64,000 bases of DNA, taken from positions 3,449,920-3,513,919 of the forward strand of contig OZ024891.1 in the NCBI GenBank assembly GCA_964017195.1, in the 5' to 3' direction. This DNA is from Siderastrea radians. Lineage: Eukaryota; Cnidaria; Anthozoa; Scleractinia; Rhizangiidae. A model generated the notes under the pieces. The model did not search any database. It was not told where the DNA came from and saw only the letters and a list, made by a program, of their open reading frames with translations. Below, in pieces: positions 57,301-64,000 of this stretch; positions within the stretch are counted from its first letter, which is position 1, and each line of letters begins with the position of its first letter. The translations under genes and the position numbers were made by a program.

Positions 57301-60300
57301 AAGTCATGCTATCAAAGCAACAAAAGGCGATGAATTTCGAGACGTGAATCTGAAAAGTTTTGAAAGCAAAAAGTTTCATTTTAACAAATATTGACACCAA
57401 ATAGCATTGCAGGAAAGTAGTGCTCAGAATCTCTTTATACTAGAATGGATACAATCTAGGATTTCATAAGATCTTAAAATTTCCGAACACCTTGTATAGA
57501 ATAATAAACTACTCAGTAGCTCTTTTTTTAAATGGTCACCCTTAAAGCCGAGGACTTCATCCACAGACTCAGTCAATCGTTGCAGCATAAGAATCAGTGC
57601 CACAAGAAAGTACTGCTCAGTAGCGTTTATTTGAACGGTCACATTTCAGGATTTCATCCATAGAGGTAAAAAGTTGGAAACACATTTCGTAATGCCAGAA
57701 TTGGCAGTAGTAGTGAATACATACTGTTTTTCTGTAAAACGGCCTCTTATTTATGGATTCCTAAAGAAATACTCCCTTCACGAGGGGCTACTAGTTGTAT
57801 ACAATGCAACACATAAGGATCAATTCTGAGCATTTGTTTGCGCCGTTCTGAGGGCCCGATTACATAGTGAATTTCAGTCCCGCCGGGCCGCACCGAGCTG
57901 AAATCTTATTGTAATTATGTACGTATATGGCAAGTTTCAACCCGGGCGCAAAATTAAAAAGTTGCCTTCAAAAATGAAAACCAGATGGTGCCGGCGCCTC
58001 GCCTGAGATCGATGTTTTGGAGATGGTCGCTCTGATTTTCGTCAATAAGTTTATTGTAAGACTACATGCTTCGTGGGGAATTAAAACTTAAAAACGCTGT
58101 TAATATTCCCCTACTTGACCGGGCATCGGAGTTAAAATCAGTAATTTTGACCTTATCCCAAAAAACTTTTTTTTCAAGTTATTTTTGCTACCATTTGTGC
58201 GTCTGACGCCATCTTTTCCATTGAAATCGCTATAAGTTTGCAATTTTGAACAGTACTCGACCAAAAAAAAAAAGAAGAAAAACAACAACGTATACTTACG
58301 GAAAGGGAGAGAGACTACGACGGCAACATAGAACAAAGGAATCTTACAAACCTGCTTTTTATGGTTGGAATATCTATATTCAGAATTACTTTTGAACTAA
58401 AACTAGTTTTGTTTTTGTTAGTGAAAGTCACCTTAAACTTTTTAACACGAGATAATATGTCTGTTGTTTTAAGAATGTTTACAACGTCGTTTTGCACACG
58501 AAAAAAAAAAAAAAAAAAAGAAAAAAGTTCAGCATTGTCTTTAGAGGCTCCACTAATTGAGGAAACAAGATTCGTTTTTATTTAGCTAAAGAATCCGGAA
58601 CCTTTAAAACGATATGGAAAAGAAGGAAATTAACAACCTACGTCTTCCAACTTTTTCTAAAATTTCTTCGTTGGTGAACTGAGTGATACAGAGATAAAAT
58701 TGGACTACACTATGAACAAACTATTAAAGAGGAATCAGTCGTATTCTATTAAAATTTTGTATCTGTTTTGATTGCATTGTTGCCTTTTTTGTCATTTGAT
58801 TTAATTTCTTTCTTTTCAGAGGTTGGTAACTTTCAACTACCAATGAATATGTCAGCTTTCACATTGATCTCATGTTTTTAAAAGATGGAAAGATAGGCAA
58901 ACAGAGGGAAAAGGCAATAACAGGACAAAATTCGTGAGTGAAAGCAAATTGCGTTGTATTTCTACCAGTTTCAATTATGTCAACTAACTAAACAATGTTT
59001 GTAAAAGACATGAAGGATGAACTTCTAGCTGTGAAGGTTTGATTCAACACAGTGGGAAAACAGAAAGGAATTTTCTAAACTTGTGGCATGTCTCGAAAAT
59101 CAATTATTTTATCAAGGTGGAATGCAGTTCTCTGTCTGACCTCGACCTGACCTCGAACAATGAGATAACCGTCATACGCCAACGACATGCACAAAAATTG
59201 TGAAATAATTACCTATGTCACTGTATGGCATGTCGTGTTTAAAAGGTGATACCGCTAAGTAGAACATAATAGAAAAAAAAATATCGATTTAAAATGTAAT
59301 TTTCTCAGCGGATTATATTTCCTGAGCGTATGGTGAAGTAATGTACCCTTTTATTAAGGAATTATAAGTTCCGAAGTAGGAAACCGCCAGTTTAAGCGCA
59401 ATACTGATCGTTTTAATTAACATTATCGCGAAAAATTAATCACCGCTGGGCACTACTGGCAGTAGTTTGCGCGAGCACAAAGAAGCAGTTTGAGTTTATC
59501 TGTCTAGTATGGTATTAATTTCTATCTTCATGTCACCCAGTTGGTCTAAGATGCTATTTTTCAAAGGCGGTTTTCTTTGGGAAATACTGTCGGAAATTTA
59601 CACGCCAAAAGAGATTGTTTGTTACCGGAAGCCAAAGTGAAAAAAAAGCGATCTTTATTGCAAACTTTGTCGGAACAGCTCCTTTGTATCATGCTTCAAA
59701 AGTGATAATGGCTTCAAACGTTCGAGTGATCCGCAAATGTTGAGAGATAATAAAGAGCCGTCGGATTTGTCTGCACGGGGAATCATATCATTACTGGTTG
59801 TGGCGACAACAGACAGCGTGAGAACAACTTTGCGTGAGGCTAGGTCACGGATGCATCCCACGAAAAAAAAGTGAAACGATAAAGAAATGTGCTAGATAGC
59901 TTTCTTTTACAATAGGTTGAAAACAATCCGTCAGTTATCTTTCTTTAGCGTTATCTTGCTCTGTTCTTGACGCCTTGAAATCAACATGAAAAGATATATA
60001 TGGAACCCGACGCAGAGCAAAAGCCAAAGCCAACAAAGTGCAAAACAAAAGCTTAGAAAACACAAGAGATAGCTGAAGGGAGGTCACTTCAAAGAACGAA
60101 TACACATCTGAAACGTAAAACCCGTGTGGAGGAGTGCTCACACATCAGTCTTTCCAAATTAGCACATCCTTGGTAATGTAAATTCCTCCCACGCAAAACT
60201 CTACAACTGCTCCACGAAGCATTTAGTAAACATAAAGTAAACACAGACAGAAGCAATTCGCGTTTAATCCCGGACACTGTAAACAAAGTGTTAAACCAGG

Positions 60301-61116
60301 CCATGTTGAATTTACGCGTTAATTATAGCGTACAATACAGAAACCAAAATGGTGTGTATAAAGTTTTTCCTTACCTTTACCTAGTTCCCGTTTGAACGTT
60401 ATCCTCACACGACAAAGCCCGGAACCGTTGTGAAAGCTCCCATAAGGGACTCGGTTAAACCCTGCGAACACATAGCTCTCTGCGGGACCGTAAATCGGTT
60501 CTTGTCCTGACAGCGTAAAAAGGTATGGGCTGTTTCGAATAGAGTCCCTGTGGGGTTCAGACGAGTTGACAAAGTGTGTTTTCCAGGTCACCGACTCATC
60601 TGAAATATCAATGGTCATATTTGCTCCTTTTTCCACGGCATCGTCTTCAACAGCCATTAAAGATTTTCCGTCTATGGTCTCATACATATAGCCTGGCAAC
60701 TTATTGCTGTAAACTCTGAACTGGCGGTTGTAAACTTGCACCGTAGCGCAGTTACTCGTGTAGCCATGGTTCGACCCGAAACCGTAAGTCGTATTCGCAT
60801 CGGATATGGTTGCGGTCCAAAGACGCGGTTCTCTTTCGTAAATAAGCTCAATTTTCGCCTTTTTGTACGGGCCACTGAAGTCCAATCGGACGACAGCTTG
60901 GCCGTCACACAGACCTGGCTTCGAGGACGCAGTGGGTCCGTAGATGAAGCTGACTTGAGTTTTTGTTGGTTGAGTTGAAGGTATGACACGGCCTTTGTTG
61001 AGATCCAATTCCACTTCTACCTTGCTGGCGCACTGTAGAACTGAATTACATGGAAGCGTATTAGTTTGAGGAGTGATTAGAAGTGTTATGAGTACAAATG
61101 CTTTCAGTTCTTTCAT
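47641..61116 (-). CDS. SCUBE-related secreted EGF/CUB protein, 8 exons
   Basis: Minus-strand exons: 61116-60375, 54536-54417, 53626-53504, 52794-52318, 51704-51540, 50446-50099, 49110-49031, 47805-47641. They join in frame to a TGA; 739 residues. Order: signal peptide ([14 protein letters not shown]), an unrecognised ectodomain of about 220 residues with N-glycosylation sequons (NTT, NMT, NSS, NGS), EGF 1 ([18 protein letters not shown]), EGF 2 ([10 protein letters not shown]), the SCUBE spacer ([19 protein letters not shown]), a Cys-rich repeat ([20 protein letters not shown]), a CUB domain ([20 protein letters not shown]) and the family tail ([31 protein letters not shown]). SCUBE proteins act outside the cell in Hedgehog release and BMP signalling in vertebrates. 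The first six introns are phase 1 and the last is phase 0. Vertebrate SCUBEs have nine EGF domains and three Cys-rich repeats, so this one is short and chimeric. The join across the 5.9-kb first intron is the weakest link. Confidence 0.82.
48240..48342. repeat. GAT/AAT compound microsatellite
   Basis: GAG and GAT triplets pass into about 14 AAT triplets, followed by AAGCGCTTTATAGAACAG, which looks like the tail of a dispersed repeat. It lies in the last intron of the SCUBE-like gene. Confidence 0.9.
48801..49013. mobile_element. MITE with AACGTTGTGCTACTGCCGTG ends
   Basis: The left end AACGTTGTGCTACTGCCGTG is inverted at the right as CACGGCAGTAGCACGATGTT with two mismatches. TGTAGCACGACT is repeated just inside. 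It ends only 18 bp from the donor-side edge of the small exon 49031-49110. Confidence 0.75.
51234..51391. mobile_element. Palindromic MITE, CCCCCTGGGCATCCCA arms
   Basis: About 50-bp arms pair with few mismatches: TTACCGATACAGTAGCCATA with TTTTGCCCCCTGGGCATCCC at the left, the complement at the right. A 60-bp centre contains a small TTGTGATA...TATCACAA inverted repeat. It is in the intron between the CUB and Cys-rich exons. Confidence 0.8.
52070..52241. mobile_element. Palindromic MITE, GATTTATCAACTGAGTTGAT arms
   Basis: The arms of about 80 bp are near-perfect complements, including GGTAAATTGGCCACCGTAAA and AGCTGACGTTTCGAGCGTTA. The arm itself contains the small palindrome ATCAACTGAGTTGAT. 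It is non-coding and lies about 80 bp beyond the donor of the SCUBE spacer exon. Confidence 0.85.
53111..53298. mobile_element. Probable MITE with TTACACG ends and GCAACG repeats
   Basis: GTTACACGAGGC at the left faces GCGACGTGTAAT at the right, and GCAAC/GTTGC motifs recur through the interior. The inverted ends are short, so the borders are uncertain. It is in the intron between spacer and EGF 2 exons. Confidence 0.5.
54670..54950. repeat. CCCGCTTCCCG-type array between inverted G/C runs
   Basis: A G-run followed by GACAGGGGGG at about 54676-54700 is inverted at the far side (CCCCCCTGTCCCCCCCCCC, ending about 54941). Between them CCCGCTTCCCG and CTCCCGCC units recur about fourteen times. 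Strong strand asymmetry makes G-quadruplex or triplex formation possible on the minus strand, which is the transcribed sense of the SCUBE-like gene. It is in the first intron. Confidence 0.75.
55465..55775. repeat. GATC-dense degenerate tandem array
   Basis: About fourteen GATC sites in some 310 bp, within repeats shading from AGGATCCTRTA through GAGGATCGTTG to CAAAGATCTTTAAAGATCTT. Many units are self-complementary. The plus-strand open frames over it (55620-55895, 55700-56134) are repeat artefacts. It is in the first intron of the SCUBE-like gene. Confidence 0.85.
55776..60374. other. Remainder of the long first intron of the SCUBE-like gene
   Basis: No EGF-like or other family exon was found here on the minus strand, and no gene on the plus strand. 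Contents seen: homopolymer runs (56398-56412, 58501-58519) and a partial CCGATTACAT/GGGCTGAAAT element at 57854-57957. A missed short exon cannot be excluded. Confidence 0.5.
57854..57957. mobile_element. Partial relative of the 46998-47325 MITE
   Basis: Opens CCCGATTACATAGTGAATTTCAG and contains GAGCTGAAATC and CAAGTTTCAACCCGGGCG, matching the ends and internal motif of the element at 46998, but the right-hand inverted end is missing. Confidence 0.55.
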
Positions 61117-64000
61117 GTTAAAAATCTAGCAGCATCACATTAGCACAAAAGCCTACTGAGTTGAAACACAGCTAAGAGCAAACGCAAAATCTCTTGCGCA
61201 AAACAGCTGTGCTATCTACGAAGAAAAGCTAAGGAGTGTACCACAAAGGCAGGCGTGTTAATTAGAAGGTTCAACGGGTTAGAAATGCTGCTAAACAGAA
61301 GTAAAATTCAAACCTTTTATCTGTAACAGCAGAAGAACAATAACCAGCGGTGATTGGAAATCAAAGAAATTCATTGTGTTGCTCGGTGACTTTCAAAAGC
61401 AAAGCTCGCAAATGTTTGGATAGTGTTTGTGAGCTTTGATCCAAAACGACGCGTTAATTGAAAGCTTAATGCAGATCTCGGCTAATAAGTTGATGATGTG
61501 GTACACCCGCTCGCAAAAAGGTTACTGTATTCCAAAGCTCTGATCCGCGAGAGATTGGCTTCAATACAGTGATGACCAGAGTTCGCCGGATCGCTTGTGT
61601 CTGTATGGTCAATTAGTTGAATTGTTTTGTGTCGAATGCCGTTGATTCGAATCACTTATCGCTCTTCACAAGAGAATTTGTATATGCTCTTAATGAAGTG
61701 TAGACATTTCCTCTGTTTGCGGCGATAGCAAGCTGTGATCAATTCCTGACTTGCCAAAGGATCAAAGACCGCATCCAGTCCGAAGATCAAATGTCTTTTA
61801 AGATGTGTCCACGTTTACATATCAACTTAAAAAAAATTCACACGATCCTAAGTAGTTTTAATTTAGCTTTGAATACCTTGTAAACCTAGACCGCTACGTT
61901 AATGGATTTAGCCACAAGTTACGTCAAATTGCCATTTATGTGATAAAAAGTGCTTTGGGTGTTTTCGTAACCTCACGCCCCTTAAACGTTTGTGTATAAC
62001 CAACCCAAGAAAAAATAGAAACCCAAAAGGTTTATGACACTTGGTGTGGCTTTCAACAAGCTTGCTGTTTCATCGTTAAATGATATGATACTAAATCATT
62101 TGACCGACAATGCCACGGGAAGACCTTTTGGATTCTTTAATTGAAAGAAAAACTGTTCCTTAAGATTTCTCCGCTGACAAACAAAAACTGTCTAACGATA
62201 TGACACATGGAATGTGCTCATTAAGGCATTATCTGTCAAGGTTATCCTTGGTCAGCTACAGACTCTGACAGTTAGGGATCTGGGTAGGAGCAAAGGTTTC
62301 GTCTGGAAAAAATTTTCTATTGTTTATTTACATATTTTCTTTTATTTTTATCTCTTTCTTGACGTGTTTTGGAAAGCCATACAGTGCTATTTTGCTTGAA
62401 TAACAATCGTTTGCTTTTTAACAAAATCTGGAATTTTCCTTATTTCTGCGTAAATATTATTTCTATTTTTTTCCTCTGAGAAAAAGGACCCATCAAGATC
62501 GGGCAAGAGAATCTCTGGGATCAAGTTATTCGACATCGAGTTATGTTGGTTGCTTCTAACTCTAGAAGTCGAAAGATCCACTATTGATCAGACTGTGATC
62601 AATATTGAGAAGTGCTTGCCTGTCAGTTCTGTTTGTTACACCGTACAAGGTAATTCTAACTTTTGAGCCAATGAATAAAATCCTACAGTGTATCCATCCA
62701 AATGAGAGCTATTGGGCAGTACTTTGCTGTGGTACTGTTTATCAGTGCTATACACGGGGGTCTAACTTTTTAAACTGTTAGTGAAATCCTCAACTGTGAC
62801 CAACAAAATGAAAGCCATTAAGCGTCACATTTTGCGTTGTTAGTTGTATATGTCTTCTTTGAAATATGGAATTTAAAAATTTATCTCGAACCGAATTTGG
62901 CCACTAATAATTGTGAAGGTGAGGTTATTAGGCTGTCAACAGTTTCGTATTATTTCCCTTAAGTGTCACGCCTCTTTCACAGGAGAAAGCGAAACTATTG
63001 AGTCTTAAAAGAGCGGTAATTTTTGTGGTTTTAGGCAGTTTTTTTTTAGCAGGATGGAATGTTTTTGCAAGCGCTCTTCAATAGAATTAAGAAAATCTCG
63101 TAAATTTATATCTCCTTTTACTTAATATAAAGACGCGTTTCCAGTCGCGTAATAATAAACAGATTACACAGCGTGACATCAAATTTATAAAAACTGACCT
63201 TGAAGAGGAATTTTGATCTGTTACGTTGTCTGGGAACAACTGACATGTGCAACCAGAATTTTACTTTGGTATCTTTTCTGTCCACCAACGTGAGACTCCT
63301 TCTTTGAGATCGCCGATCAATGACAAAGGTTAAAAATGTTGATACCAGATGACAGATAACGCAGAAATTGGTTACCGATACATTTCAGAAACTCAGCGTG
63401 AAAGCAAGATTTTTTTGGACAGCTCAAATATGTGTTGAGTGATGCAATTCTCAATAATTCTGAGTGCTTGAAATTCCTCGTGAAGTTAAACAGCGATTTA
63501 TTTTTTAAACAGTCGCCTAACTTAGCCCGTGATCCACAAAACAACGTCAAAAATTAAGACAGTTATATCGTTTATTGATAATTGCACAATATGTTATTCC
63601 CACGCCATGAAATATTTAAAAGAGCCCAATTCTTTTATTTATAGAACACGCATTACTCTAGAACCCTTGTATTTGCTGATTTCTCACAGTTAATCCTGAT
63701 TTATTGACTTTATTGTTAAATACGATGTTTTTGTTACTTAATTGTGGGAAGGCGTCATGAACCCTCCTAAGACGTTTTATCTTTTTGTTTTCGTCGTGTC
63801 GTTTCCTGAAGTTTGTCTATCATTGATTGATGAGTTTTTAAATCTTCTTTAAACCGGCTGAGCCAGCACCGGAACAAAATACTAACGTTTTCCAAGGTTA
63901 ACCATGATAAGGTTTACGCAAGAGATTTTTGTAAACTTCGCTTACGATATTACGTTTCATGGGAAAATATGTTTGAGATAAGTATGCCAAAAACTGAAAA
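61117..64000. other. Upstream flank of the SCUBE-like gene
   Basis: Contains the promoter of the minus-strand gene and further AT-rich DNA. A minus-strand ATG at about 61374 opens a short hydrophobic frame (MNFFDFQSPLVIVLLLLQ) that could be an alternative signal-peptide exon, but no good donor follows. Nothing else coding was recognised to the end of the window. Confidence 0.5.

Noticed and set aside
61328..61376. Alternative signal-peptide exon for the SCUBE-like gene (MNFFDFQSPLVIVLLLLQ)
   Set aside because: The hydrophobic frame is attractive, but the only following GT (AAAGGTTTGA) is weak and the in-phase join would stack two hydrophobic leaders; the start at 61116 is sufficient.
1..64000. 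CRISPR array, bacterial operon or viral genome
   Set aside because: Tandem repeats lack the spaced equal-length pattern, genes contain spliceosomal introns, and no viral gene is recognisable.

Overview
The window reads as nuclear DNA of a cnidarian, most likely an anthozoan (stony-coral-like). It is AT-rich, has short coding exons with GT-AG introns, and is littered with short inverted-repeat elements, tRNA-derived SINEs and minisatellites. Its gene families are animal ones. The species call is inference; no marker gene was available to test it.

Layout. (1) 2472-15441, plus strand: all but the 5' end of a TTC17-like tetratricopeptide-repeat gene. Fourteen exons join in one open frame of 1216 residues plus stop. 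Two TPR blocks are separated by one 1.9-kb exon encoding a charged, low-complexity linker. (2) 15442-18949: 3' flank and a nested terminal-inverted-repeat transposon that abuts the next gene. (3) 18950-45354: a cluster of six paralogous two-exon genes for ten-helix EamA/DMT-superfamily transporters resembling plant WAT1/nodulin-21 proteins. The first (A) is on the minus strand, head-to-head with B; C, D, E and F follow on the plus strand. D to F were built by recent segmental duplication. The intron of E is swollen to 5.7 kb by mobile elements, including a 2.4-kb fold-back repeat. (4) 47641-61116, minus strand: a SCUBE-related secreted/cell-surface gene. I reconstructed eight exons that join in frame (739 residues): signal peptide and an N-terminal ectodomain I do not recognise, two EGF domains, the SCUBE spacer, one Cys-rich repeat, a CUB domain and the SCUBE C-terminal tail. 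The last two exons are too short to stand out as open frames but match the family tail closely. (5) 61117-64000: upstream flank with no gene visible.

The three loci are not an operon-like system; each is an independent animal gene or family. The most interesting biology is the WAT1-like transporter array, with its conserved C-terminal YxxF sorting-type motif that one paralogue has lost to a stop codon, and the chimeric SCUBE-like protein. Transposon structure is unusually legible: several elements have near-perfect inverted ends, one has a clean 7-bp target duplication, and some are nested. Exon borders were read by eye from splice signals, reading phase and family similarity; no transcript data were available.
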